DNA of 17,423 bases from Massilia sp. UBA2604 (lineage in GTDB: Bacteria; Pseudomonadota; Gammaproteobacteria; Burkholderiales; Burkholderiaceae_D): positions 1-17,423 of the forward strand of contig DDKG01000002.1 in NCBI GenBank assembly GCA_002339265.1, in the 5' to 3' direction. The notes below the pieces were generated by a model. The model was not told the DNA's origin. It made no database searches and saw only the letters and a list, made by a program, of their open reading frames with translations. A program made the translations under genes and the position numbers. Within the stretch, counting starts at the first letter, position 1. Each line of letters starts with the position of its first letter. Below are positions 6,536 through 13,373 of the stretch, piece by piece.

Positions 6536-7705
6536 CTAGTTGTCTCTCCCAATCGTCGTGCTGCTGCTCACCCTGAGCGGATCGCGCACCGTATAGTCCG
6601 ACGGAACGCTGAACAGCGCGGCAGCCGGCTCGCCCCGCTTCAGCTTGTCGAGCCGGTACACGAATTCGCCGCTGCGCGGATCGCTGCGCTTGTGGTACAT
6701 CGTCACCTGCAGCTCCGGCGAGTACCAGGTTTCGCTGCTGACCTCGATCGGATCCCGGTTGCCGATCTCGCCGGCCGGGATCGTGTAGCTGCGCTGGCTG
6801 CCCTCGGCCCGCACGCCCGAGAATTCGCGTCCATCCAGCTGGCGCGTGACCGCCTTGGCCGACCACTTGCCGTCATTGACCGCGCCAACGATCAGCGGCG
6901 CGATCTGGGCCGACATCGCACGCGCCGCGGGCATCGCTGCGGCAACCGGTTGTGCGACGCGCACCCGAACCTCGGTCGGTTCCACGCCGCGCTGGACCTC
7001 CTTGATGATGACGTGCGTGGCTTCCGTCAGCTTGCCTTCCTTGCGCAGCTGGTCGATGCGGGCGCGCGCCTCGTTGGCTGCGACGCGGGCCTGGTCGGCC
7101 GCGCGGCGCTGCTGGTCGGCGAGGGCGCGTGCGGCGTCGGCCTCGGCGCGCACGGCATCGGCTTCGGCCCGGACCCGGTCCGCCGCCAACCTGGCCTCGG
7201 TCGCCGCGGCGCGCGCCTTGTCGGCCTCGGCCCTCGCCAGTTCGGAAGACATGTCCAGCCGCGAGGCCGTCTTGCGCGCCGGATTCATGATCCAGCGCGC
7301 GCCTGCGACCGGGTCGCTGATGGTGATGGTGCGCAGCGTGCCGTCGTCGCCGCGCACCTCGGTGCGGGTGCGGCCGGCGCTGTCGCGGTATTGCATCGAA
7401 CTCGACCTGGTGACGATCTGGTTGCCGTCGGCCAGCCGCTGCATGCTTTCGGAAACGGCTTCGGCGCTGTAGGGCGCGTTCTTGACGATGCCGGAGGTGG
7501 AGATCCTGAGCATGGCGCCGGTCAGGCTGGCGTTGTCGCCGGCGCGCAGCGCGGCCTGCTGGCCGGGCGGCAGGGTCACCGTCCCCTGGCGGATGACGAT
7601 GCGGCGCTCGCCGTCGCTGCCTTGTTCAATGGTGAAATCCTCGGCCAGGGCCGGGGTGAAGGCGCTCGCCAGCAGGGCGGCGATCAGGATGTTCTTGGTG
7701 TTCAT
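6536..7705 (-). CDS. Exported coiled-coil protein of an ECF sigma operon
   Basis: This 389-residue protein has a signal peptide (cut after about residue 21, TPALA) and should be periplasmic or secreted. Residues about 75-150 form a first conserved region (YSAEAVSESMQRLADGNQIV, then ISDPVAGARWIMNP). Residues about 152-222 are a long coiled coil made almost only of Ala, Arg, Glu, Asp and Gln. Residues about 285-375 form a second region (YTIPAGEIGN, WYSPELQV, FVYRLDKLKRGEP, FSVPSDYTV). From memory, the two outer regions are adjoining parts of one uncharacterised family found beside sigma factor genes, usually joined by a short variable linker; here the coil fills the linker. The start has a GAGGACC binding site at the proper distance, and an upstream in-frame ATG at 7723 is less likely. 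It is the third gene of the sigma operon, 22 bases after the membrane protein. Confidence 0.85.
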   Translation of the reverse strand: MNTKNILIAALLASAFTPALAEDFTIEQGSDGERRIVIRQGTVTLPPGQQAALRAGDNASLTGAMLRISTSGIVKNAPYSAEAVSESMQRLADGNQIVTRSSSMQYRDSAGRTRTEVRGDDGTLRTITISDPVAGARWIMNPARKTASRLDMSSELARAEADKARAAATEARLAADRVRAEADAVRAEADAARALADQQRRAADQARVAANEARARIDQLRKEGKLTEATHVIIKEVQRGVEPTEVRVRVAQPVAAAMPAARAMSAQIAPLIVGAVNDGKWSAKAVTRQLDGREFSGVRAEGSQRSYTIPAGEIGNRDPIEVSSETWYSPELQVTMYHKRSDPRSGEFVYRLDKLKRGEPAAALFSVPSDYTVRDPLRVSSSTTIGRDN

Positions 7706-7727
7706 GCGGTCCTCGTTATGCATCGTG

Positions 7728-8219
7728 TCAGTTGACGGCGCTCAGGCGCACCGCCAGGGGGTGGCCGTCCTGGGCCACCAGCATTTCGGCGCGCACCGTG
7801 TCGCCCGCGGTCTGCGGGTTGAGCGGCACGCCCAGCGGCGCCAGCGCGGCCTGCGGCAGCTCGGCCTCGACCACCCGGGTATAAGGCTCGCTCTCGATCC
7901 GTTCCAGCGACTCGAGGGCGATGAAGGCCGCGCCGTCGTCGAAACTGAGTACCGGCGGACCGACCGTGACTGCCTGGTGCGGCGCCAGCGCCAGCAGCAG
8001 GGCCACGCCGCACAGCGAGGCGAGGGCGCCGGCCGTGCCCCATTGGGGCAGCGACAGCTTGCGGTACCAGGGCTGTTTTTTGGGGAACTGGCGGGCGAAG
8101 GCCTGCATCAATTCCTTTTCCACGCAGCGTGGTGCGTCGTGCGTGGCCAGCTCGCTGCGCAGCGCGGCGAAGCCGGCGGCCAGCACTGGGTCTTCCTTGT
8201 AATCGTCGTCTTTCATCAT
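7728..8219 (-). CDS. One-pass membrane protein, probable anti-sigma factor
   Basis: This 163-residue protein has an acidic/basic cytoplasmic N-terminal part (1-58), one membrane segment (about 60-80, GTAGALASLCGVALLLALAP) and a C-terminal part of about 80 residues outside the membrane. That arrangement, and its place 25 bases after an ECF sigma factor gene, suggest an anti-sigma factor that holds the sigma factor at the membrane. The standard zinc anti-sigma motif (HxxxCxxC) is absent; there is only an isolated H27 and C32, so the identification rests on context and topology. The start is at 8219 (an ATGATG pair, with 8216 possible), with AAGGAAAG upstream. A longer frame reaching 8384 runs into the sigma gene and is rejected. 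Confidence 0.82.
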   Translation of the reverse strand: MMKDDDYKEDPVLAAGFAALRSELATHDAPRCVEKELMQAFARQFPKKQPWYRKLSLPQWGTAGALASLCGVALLLALAPHQAVTVGPPVLSFDDGAAFIALESLERIESEPYTRVVEAELPQAALAPLGVPLNPQTAGDTVRAEMLVAQDGHPLAVRLSAVN

Positions 8220-8244
8220 GTCTTTCCTTCCTGCGTCATCCGCG

Positions 8245-8844
8245 CTACGCGAGGTGCGCGTCGTGCGAGGGTTGCAGCGCCTGCAGCCGCTTGGCCAGCG
8301 CTGCCCGGCCGCGCGCCAGGCGCGAGCGCACGGTGCCGATGTCGACCTGGCAGACGGTGGCGATCTCCTGGTACGACAGGTCATGCAGCTCGTACAGGAT
8401 CACCGGATCGCGGTAATGCGGCGGCAGCAGCGACAGCGCGCGCCGCACTTCCTCGGCGGCCTCGTTGCCGAGCAGCCGCGCCAGCGGTCCGGCGGCGTCG
8501 CTGGCCGTCTCCGGTATCAGGTCGCCGTGGTCGTCCAGCGGCTCGGGCAGTGGCGGATGGCGGTGGCGCGCTTCGTCCAGCTTGAGCGCCAGGTTGCGCG
8601 CCACGCCGAACAGGAAATGCTGCAGCTGGCCGCGCAGCGGGTCGTAGCCGAGACGCCCCGTCAGCAAGCCCATGAACGCTTCCTGCACGATGTCGGCCGC
8701 CGCATCGCCCGAACCGCAGCGCAGCAGCGCGTAGCGGTACAAGGGCCCCTGGTGCCGCCGGTACAGCGCCGTGAACGCCTCGGCCTGTCCGGCGTGGACC
8801 TGGCGCAGCAGTTCGATGTCGGGTTGTTCTGTCGTCAAGGTCAT
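8245..8844 (-). CDS. ECF-type RNA polymerase sigma factor
   Basis: This 199-residue protein has the two domains of a sigma70-family ECF factor. Region 2 covers about residues 12-95, with the typical DIVQEAFMGLL (51-61) and HFLFGVARNLALKLDE (76-91). A linker of about 40 residues leads to region 4 (about 132-190), with LSLLPPHYRDPVIL and a helix-turn-helix, LSYQEIATVCQVDIGTVRSRLARGRAALAKRL. It should direct RNA polymerase to a small regulon, probably including its own operon. The start at 8844 sits just before the conserved domain, behind a purine-rich but weak AGAAAAGAAGA; the frame extends to 8892 without sigma-like sequence. The next gene encodes a membrane protein that is its likely anti-sigma factor. 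Confidence 0.93.
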   Translation of the reverse strand: MTLTTEQPDIELLRQVHAGQAEAFTALYRRHQGPLYRYALLRCGSGDAAADIVQEAFMGLLTGRLGYDPLRGQLQHFLFGVARNLALKLDEARHRHPPLPEPLDDHGDLIPETASDAAGPLARLLGNEAAEEVRRALSLLPPHYRDPVILYELHDLSYQEIATVCQVDIGTVRSRLARGRAALAKRLQALQPSHDAHLA

Positions 8845-8860
8845 GGCAGTCTTCTTTTCT

Positions 8861-8890
8861 TGTATTCCGCCGAGCGCCCCAGAAAGTTCC
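8861..8890 (-). promoter_or_regulatory. Candidate ECF-type promoter of the sigma operon
   Basis: GGAACTT on the minus strand (8890-8884) matches the GGAAC core of many ECF -35 elements. A 17-base spacer leads to GAATAC near 8866-8861 as a possible -10. It would suit autoregulation. The weakness is that transcription would start near 8854, leaving a leader of only about ten bases that clips part of the binding site. Confidence 0.3.
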
Positions 8891-8896
8891 AACTAT

Positions 8897-8941
8897 TTAA
8901 AAAAAACAAAACGCCCCGTGCCGGAGATCGGGACGGGGCGT
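8897..8941 (-). terminator. Strong Rho-independent terminator after the thioesterase gene
   Basis: On the minus strand ACGCCCCGT (8941-8933) pairs exactly with ACGGGGCGT (8919-8911). It is followed directly by TTTGTTTTTTTT (8910-8899). It ends the thioesterase transcript about 33 bases after its stop and separates it from the sigma operon. Confidence 0.93.
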
Positions 8942-8973
8942 GGGACGAGGCGTGCCTGTGAAAGTTGGCCGAT

Positions 8974-9417
8974 TCAGTCGATCCAGTTCACGCGATCGAA
9001 CTTGGCGCGGAAATCTTCCGGCATGAAGCATACCTGGCTGGATTTGTAGTTGTAGAAGACGAAGCCGGACTTGGCCATGGCGATGAGCGTCTTGTCGCGC
9101 GGGCGGGTGATGCGGAAGATCAGGTCGCCGCCGTATTTATTGAAATCCATGACGCCGACTTCGAACAGCAACTGGTCGCGTCCATACGCTTCGGCGCGGT
9201 AGGTCGCAGCCAGGTCGGTGACGATGATGCCATTGCCGTCGCGCTCGGTCTCTGCGACACCAAATTCGAACAGGAAGCGCGCCCTGGCTTCGGAGATCAT
9301 TGCGATCATCGATTCATTGCCCAGGTGGTTTGCGGCGTTGATGTCCGTGACCCGTACCGTCAATTGCGTCGAATAATAGAACTGGTCTTCGGGAAGATTG
9401 AGTTGTAAGCGTGCCAT
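8974..9417 (-). CDS. Acyl-CoA thioesterase-like hotdog-fold protein
   Basis: This 147-residue cytoplasmic protein fits the 4HBT/hotdog thioesterase family, which hydrolyses acyl-CoA or related thioesters. The signature region VRVTDINAANHLGNESMI (21-38) corresponds to the catalytic loop of 4-hydroxybenzoyl-CoA-type thioesterases, with Asp25, Asn30 and His31 as candidate active residues, followed by the long central helix (ISEARARFLFEFG). The beta strands after it (LAATYRAEAY, DQLLFEVGVMDF, LIFRITR, MAKSGFVFYNY) complete a single hotdog domain of usual length. The substrate is unknown. The ATG is preceded only by a weak, very close GAAGAG. It starts 15 bases after the stop of the PQQ-type dehydrogenase on the same strand, so the two are probably co-transcribed, and it ends before a strong terminator. 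Confidence 0.88.
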   Translation of the reverse strand: MARLQLNLPEDQFYYSTQLTVRVTDINAANHLGNESMIAMISEARARFLFEFGVAETERDGNGIIVTDLAATYRAEAYGRDQLLFEVGVMDFNKYGGDLIFRITRPRDKTLIAMAKSGFVFYNYKSSQVCFMPEDFRAKFDRVNWID

Positions 9418-9432
9418 CTCTTCATTCTAAAC

Positions 9433-10899
9433 TCATTGTGTCGGGCCGCGTCCAATTTTATGGATGGCCCCGCCACTCGTGAGTAAGTACAGCTCGCCCT
9501 CGGCATCCTGGCCGAAGGACACGACGCGGCCGATGTCGGCGATCTCCCAGTCGCGCTGTTCGACGATGCCGTTGCCGGTGGCAAGGAAACTCTTCAGGTA
9601 GCCGCCGCAGAAATCGGAATAGAAATAACGGCCCGCGAGCTCGGGCAGGGCGCGGCCGCGGTACACGAAGCCGCCGGTGATCGAGCAGCCGTTGACGTCG
9701 TTCGCACCGTGCTCGTACTCGAAGACGGGTGGCGTCAACCCGGCGCGGTCGCAGGTCGCGGCGGCGTAGCACAGCGTGCCTTCCAGGATGTTCCAGCCAT
9801 AGTCCAGGCCGGCCTGGCCGGTGGCGGCGATATTGACCTCTTCGCGCAAGTCCTGGCCGACGTCGGACAGGTAGAGCTGGCCGCCGTCGAAGCTGAAGCG
9901 CCACGGATTGCGCAGGCCAAAGGCCCAGATCTCGGGACGGCGTCCGGCCGTGTCGCGATAGGGATTGCCGGCCGGGATCGCATAGGGCTGGGCTGCCGTG
10001 GCGTTTGCGACATCGATGCGCAGCAGCTTGCCGAGCAGGCTGGACAGGTTGCGCGCATTGCCTTGCGGGTCGCCGCCACCGCCGCCGTCGCCGGTGCCCA
10101 GGTACAGGTAGCCATCGGGGCCGAAGGCGAGCTGGCCGCCGAAATGGTTCTGGTAAGTCGGGTGCGGGATGCGCAGGATGACGAGGCCGGACGTCTGGTT
10201 GGCCGCCGTCGGCGTGGCGCCGGCGCTGAAGCGCTCGACCACGATATTGCGCTGCAAATCGGTGTAGTAGACATAGAAGTAGCCGTTGCGCGCGAACTGC
10301 GGGTCGAAGACGAGCGACAGCAGTCCTCCTTCGCCTTCGGTGAACACGCGCGCGCCGATGTCGAGGTAGGGCTGGTCGCGCGTGACGCCGTTCTCGACGA
10401 TGCGCACCCGGCCCGGCCGCTCGGTCACGAACAGGCGGCGCTCGCCAGGCGGGGCGGTGAGCCAGGTCGGATAGTCGAGATCGGCGGCGACTTGCGTGAG
10501 AGTGAGGGAAAGCGCGGCGCTGCCATAGGCCACCGTGGCGACCGTGGTGGCGCCGGCGCTGATGGTCGCGGTTTGCGAGGCCGGCGCCGGCTGGTACGTG
10601 ACACCGCCGCTCGTGACCGGCGATGCCGACACGTTATAGCTGCCGGGCGCCAGATTGCCGATGGTCTGGGACTGCGTCAGGTCTTGCAGATAGTTGTTGG
10701 GACCGGTGACGCGCAGGGCCGCATTGACCCCGGCCGGCAGGCCGCTGGCGGTGATGGCCAGCGATCCGGTGCTGGCGGGCGGCGTCGCCGGTCCGGTCGT
10801 GCCGGGGCTGCCGCCACCGCCGCCGCAGGCGAACAAGGCCATGCCGACGAGCAAGGCTCCGAACAACAACAGCGTGTACCGCAGGTGCCCGATGCGCAT
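9433..10899 (-). CDS. PQQ-type sugar dehydrogenase lipoprotein (GSDH family)
   Basis: This 488-residue protein has a lipoprotein signal: a hydrophobic stretch ending in LFAC with Cys25 as the lipid site, followed by a GGGGGS spacer. A beta-rich domain (about 45-127) of surface-protein style comes next. The rest (about 135-485) is a six-bladed propeller of the glucose/sorbosone dehydrogenase family, which oxidises sugars with pyrroloquinoline quinone. Family landmarks are NHFGGQLAFGPDGYLYLGTGDGG (251-273, His252 the likely catalytic base), FGLRNPWRFSFD (327-338) and YLSDVGQDLREEVN (343-356). Whether PQQ is really bound is inferred from the family; many members are untested. The start at 10899 has GGAGG five bases upstream. 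The frame stays open to 11478, but that part overlaps another gene in a different frame. Likely co-transcribed with the thioesterase. Confidence 0.9.
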   Translation of the reverse strand: MRIGHLRYTLLLFGALLVGMALFACGGGGGSPGTTGPATPPASTGSLAITASGLPAGVNAALRVTGPNNYLQDLTQSQTIGNLAPGSYNVSASPVTSGGVTYQPAPASQTATISAGATTVATVAYGSAALSLTLTQVAADLDYPTWLTAPPGERRLFVTERPGRVRIVENGVTRDQPYLDIGARVFTEGEGGLLSLVFDPQFARNGYFYVYYTDLQRNIVVERFSAGATPTAANQTSGLVILRIPHPTYQNHFGGQLAFGPDGYLYLGTGDGGGGGDPQGNARNLSSLLGKLLRIDVANATAAQPYAIPAGNPYRDTAGRRPEIWAFGLRNPWRFSFDGGQLYLSDVGQDLREEVNIAATGQAGLDYGWNILEGTLCYAAATCDRAGLTPPVFEYEHGANDVNGCSITGGFVYRGRALPELAGRYFYSDFCGGYLKSFLATGNGIVEQRDWEIADIGRVVSFGQDAEGELYLLTSGGAIHKIGRGPTQ

Positions 10900-10917
10900 G
10901 CCAGCCTCCATGACAGT

Positions 10918-10951
10918 GGTATTCGCTTGCGTCATTGTGCCAGCGAATACC
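10918..10951. repeat. Perfect 10-bp inverted repeat in the leader of the dehydrogenase lipoprotein
   Basis: GGTATTCGCT (10918-10927) and AGCGAATACC (10942-10951) are exact reverse complements around 14 bases. The repeat lies 19 bases before the start codon at 10899 and about nine bases before its GGAGG site. No T-run follows on either strand, so it is more likely an operator or leader hairpin than a terminator. Confidence 0.5.
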
Positions 10952-10999
10952 CGCGCTGCCGTGGCGTGTCGGCTACAGGACGCGCGCAGTCCCGTCGCT

Positions 11000-11443
11000 T
11001 CAGTCCCGAATCTCGGGCTCGACCAGTTTCGCCAGTTGCTCCAGCGATTCCTGCCAACCCAGATAGCACAGCTCGGTCGGGATCTGGGAAGGGATCCCTT
11101 CCTGCTTGATATGGACCTCGACTCCGCAGAACACTTCGCGCAGCGTGAAAGTGGTCTGCATCCGGCCGGGCAATTGCGGGTCGTCGAACTCGGCCGTGTA
11201 GCGCACACGCTTGCCGGGTTCCAGTTCCAGGTATTCGCCGCCAAAGAACTCGCTGCGGCCGTTCGTGAGATTGGTGAAGGACATCCGGTAGCGGCCGCCG
11301 ACCCGGACATCCGTCTCGTGGACGGTGGCGAAGAAGCCGTAGGGCGGCAGCCATTTCGCATGGGCGCCGGGCGTGGTGATGGCGCGGTACAGGCGATCCG
11401 GGGTCGATTTGAGTACGCGGTGCAGCTCGACGGTATTGGACAT
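11000..11443 (-). CDS. SRPBCC / AHSA1-family protein
   Basis: This 147-residue cytoplasmic protein fits the SRPBCC superfamily, AHSA1 (Hsp90 ATPase activator homologue) group, which has a helix-grip fold with a large ligand pocket. Landmarks are RVLKSTPDRLYRAITTP near the start (9-25), the WLPP segment (31-34), VRVGGRYRMSF (47-57) with GGEYLELEPGKRVRYTAEF (68-86), and a C-terminal helix GWQESLEQLAKLVEPEI. In bacteria the family's ligands are mostly unknown; some act in stress response or polyketide chemistry, and neither is indicated here. The start at 11443 has an AAGGAGA binding site. The frame extends to 11605 through an intergenic inverted repeat, which I reject. It lies 100 bases upstream of the dehydrogenase lipoprotein on the same strand. 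Confidence 0.9.
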   Translation of the reverse strand: MSNTVELHRVLKSTPDRLYRAITTPGAHAKWLPPYGFFATVHETDVRVGGRYRMSFTNLTNGRSEFFGGEYLELEPGKRVRYTAEFDDPQLPGRMQTTFTLREVFCGVEVHIKQEGIPSQIPTELCYLGWQESLEQLAKLVEPEIRD

Positions 11444-11542
11444 GGTCGGTCTCCTTGTATGGTAGCAACAGAGGACATCCCTCTGCATACTACGACGAAG
11501 CATCAGTCCTGGATTCGACACCGTCGTAAAAATTTTGATGCA

Positions 11543-11596
11543 CCAAACGACAAATGGTTTGGAACAGCGCATATCGCGCCATTCCAAACCATTGTC
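11543..11596 (-). promoter_or_regulatory. Inverted repeats able to form alternative hairpins
   Basis: AATGGTTTGGAA (11553-11564) pairs exactly with TTCCAAACCATT (11582-11593). With one bulged A, the pairing extends to GACA/TGTC at 11549 and 11596, and an inner GCGC/GCGC pair (11567-11570, 11576-11579) lengthens the stem. A third segment, CCAAAC (11543-11548), could instead pair with GTTTGG (11557-11562). In minus-strand RNA these two foldings exclude each other, as in an attenuator. It lies in the 189-base gap between the DUF892 stop and the SRPBCC start. No T-run directly follows the big stem, so termination is not shown. Confidence 0.4.
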
Positions 11597-11632
11597 TATG
11601 CCCAAGAAATGGGCAGCATCAAGTGCTGAAGA

Positions 11633-12145
11633 TTACTTCTTTGCTTCGACGCCCGGGGTGGCCGAACGCGCCAGGAAGGCCTGGGTGATTTGCGGCAGGT
11701 GATCCAGCAGCCAGGCTGCCATCGCCTTCTCCTGTTCCAGGATCTGTTCCAGCTGGGCCTGGGTCGCGACGTCTCCCACGGATTTCGCGGCGGCGATCAG
11801 CGCGGTATAGCTCGAGATCTCGACGTTCTCGAACACATAGCCTGCCATGGCGCCCTTGACCACTTCGTCGCTGGCCGCCATGCCGCCCACGGCCTGGCCG
11901 AAGGCCGCCAGGCGGCCGCCGATGTCCTTCAGGATCGAGTTGTCGGTGCCGCGGCGGGCCAGGATCTCGTCGAGCACGCCGTGCTGCCAGCGGGTCTCGT
12001 CGATATGCTGGACGATGCGCGCACGCAGCTCAGGATAGTGTTCGAGGCGCTCGGCCTGCGCGGTCAGCATCTGCTCGGCCTGCTTTTCCATTGCGTGGGC
12101 ATCGCGCAGCCAGTCGTTGAAATTTTCGTCTGCAGTGGTCGTCAT
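11633..12145 (-). CDS. Ferritin-like DUF892 protein (YciE/YciF family)
   Basis: This 170-residue protein fits the DUF892 ferritin-like family, a four-helix bundle often linked to general stress. The helices are visible as amphipathic stretches: 8-36 (WLRDAHAMEKQAEQML), 38-65 (RARIVQHIDETRWQHGVLDEIL), 92-121 (YVFENVEISSYTALIAAA) and 125-150 (QLEQILEQEKAMAAWLLDHL). Candidate metal ligands are Glu20, Glu50, Glu106 or Glu109, and Glu138. No signal peptide is present, so it is cytoplasmic. Its biochemical activity is not established for the family. The start has a strong GGAGGA site four bases upstream. It is flanked by gaps of 119 and 189 bases, so it is probably its own transcript. No clear promoter stands out. 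Confidence 0.92.
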   Translation of the reverse strand: MTTTADENFNDWLRDAHAMEKQAEQMLTAQAERLEHYPELRARIVQHIDETRWQHGVLDEILARRGTDNSILKDIGGRLAAFGQAVGGMAASDEVVKGAMAGYVFENVEISSYTALIAAAKSVGDVATQAQLEQILEQEKAMAAWLLDHLPQITQAFLARSATPGVEAKK

Positions 12146-12264
12146 GATTCCTCCGTGAATGTGTGTACAGGTGGCGAAATCTCGCCCTGCCGCTACCTTC
12201 GCAGAGTTACGAACAGATGTTTGTTAGGTGATGCACACTGTTGATGAATCCGATGTACGGATGT

Positions 12265-12564
12265 TCATGGCGCGGCGGGCGCGCGCGTGCGCGTCTTGCT
12301 GACCACGCCAGCAGGATCGATCAGTATGACGAACTCGGAAAATTTCCCACCGCCAGCCGGCGACTGATACACCCAGGCTTCGTAGCCGCTGTCGAAGCGC
12401 ACGCTTTTCGTCGAGCCGAAGGCCGCCAACAGCTCCGCCTTCGTCGTGCCTCCGGCCACCACCTTTGCTGACAGCCGCTCGGCCGCGACGACCGAACCTG
12501 GCGGCGCCGGCTGCGTCGCGCAGCCCGCCAGCAGCGCCGCGCACAGCAAGACGCGCAGCCTCAT
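12265..12564 (-). CDS. Small lipoprotein with a BamE (SmpA/OmlA)-like domain
   Basis: This 99-residue protein begins with a lipoprotein signal ending in LLAGC (Cys15 is the lipid site), so it is anchored to a membrane, most likely the outer one. The rest resembles the short SmpA/OmlA fold of BamE: VVAGGTTKAELLAAFG (35-50), then FDSGYEAWVY (57-66) and a FVILIDPAGVV strand pair. It is too different to be called BamE itself; such paralogues are common and mostly uncharacterised. The ATG at 12564 overlaps the TGA of the preceding gene (ATGA), with GGGGAGG just upstream, so translation is coupled. A longer frame to 12630 overlaps the preceding gene and would bury the signal. Third gene of the mepK-like operon. 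Confidence 0.85.
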   Translation of the reverse strand: MRLRVLLCAALLAGCATQPAPPGSVVAAERLSAKVVAGGTTKAELLAAFGSTKSVRFDSGYEAWVYQSPAGGGKFSEFVILIDPAGVVSKTRTRAPAAP

Positions 12565-13367
12565 GGCGCCTCCCCATCGTCCATGTACTCGAATTCGACC
12601 AGCGTGTCGTCGGGCCAGCTGGCATCCCACAGCGGCACATAATAGGTGCGGTCGAGCAGCACCTGGCAGTCACAGAAGGGCAGCATGTCGGGAATCTGTT
12701 CGCCGCCGGCGTACAGCATATTGAAAGGCAATGTCTCGACCCGCTCACCCGCGCGCAGGGTGACGGCGAAGATCGGCCGCTCGGCGAAGAACAGGTAATT
12801 GCCGTCCGGGCTGGTGCATACGCCCTCGGGCGTGTTCAGCGCATCCGAGATCCAGCCGAACAGCGGCGAGCTGTTCGAGACCAGGCCGGCTTCCTTGCCG
12901 ACCCGGCATTCCAGGCGCAGGTCGCCCAGGCGTCGGGTGCCGGGCGGCAAGCCGGGAGTCTCGATACGCGCACGCCAGGTCATGCTGGCGGTCTTGCGGC
13001 TGGCGAGCACGGCGGCGTCTTCCTGCAGGGCCTGGGCATGGCGCGGCAGGACGAAGAAATTGTTTTCGTCCACGTCGACCGGCACCGAAACGGTGTCGCC
13101 GGCGATGCGCAAGGTGATGCCGCGCATATCCGTCGAAGGCAGGCGCGGCAGCAGCTGGAAGCGCAGGGTGGCGTTGGGAGCGAAGGCGCGTTCGCGCTCG
13201 AAGCGTTCCATGCCGCGGATCATTTTGCGGTAGGACTTGTCGACCGGGTCACGGGTGGACTTGACGGTGACGGTGTTCTGGCCGGCGGCATGAAGCGGCA
13301 GGCAGAGGGAAGCGGCCATGACGATGCTCATGGCCAGGCTTGAGGCGATGCGGACGAGCGACCGCAC
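12561..13367 (-). CDS. Secreted protein of unknown function, middle gene of the mepK-like operon
   Basis: This protein of about 268 residues has an N-terminal signal peptide (basic start, then SSLAMSIVMAASLCLPLHAA, cut near residue 28) and so is periplasmic or secreted. The rest is rich in beta-type sequence, with conserved-looking segments VSVPVDVDENNFFVLPRHA, a C...FGWISDALNTPEGVCTSPDGNYLFF stretch, a cysteine pair CDC, and an acidic, aromatic C-terminus (VEFEYMDD). I do not recognise a family. The start is uncertain: there is no ATG before the signal peptide. GTG at 13367 gives a good signal start; TTG at 13373 directly follows the upstream stop; neither has a clear binding site, which suggests translation by coupling from the mepK-like gene. 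Its stop overlaps the next gene's ATG. The tight order suggests a role with the peptidoglycan enzyme or the lipoprotein. Confidence 0.82.
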   Translation of the reverse strand: MRSLVRIASSLAMSIVMAASLCLPLHAAGQNTVTVKSTRDPVDKSYRKMIRGMERFERERAFAPNATLRFQLLPRLPSTDMRGITLRIAGDTVSVPVDVDENNFFVLPRHAQALQEDAAVLASRKTASMTWRARIETPGLPPGTRRLGDLRLECRVGKEAGLVSNSSPLFGWISDALNTPEGVCTSPDGNYLFFAERPIFAVTLRAGERVETLPFNMLYAGGEQIPDMLPFCDCQVLLDRTYYVPLWDASWPDDTLVEFEYMDDGEAP

Positions 13368-13373
13368 CGGCAA

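Noticed and set aside
7482..8585. Plus-strand frame of 367 codons
   Set aside because: It spans three minus-strand genes of the sigma operon in an antisense frame; low-complexity Arg/Ala tail.
9709..11109. Plus-strand frame of 466 codons
   Set aside because: It is antisense to the dehydrogenase lipoprotein and its translation shows no recognisable domain.
10900..11478. Upstream extension of the dehydrogenase lipoprotein to 681 residues
   Set aside because: The extension overlaps the SRPBCC gene in another frame and would bury the lipoprotein signal; GGAGG marks the start at 10899.
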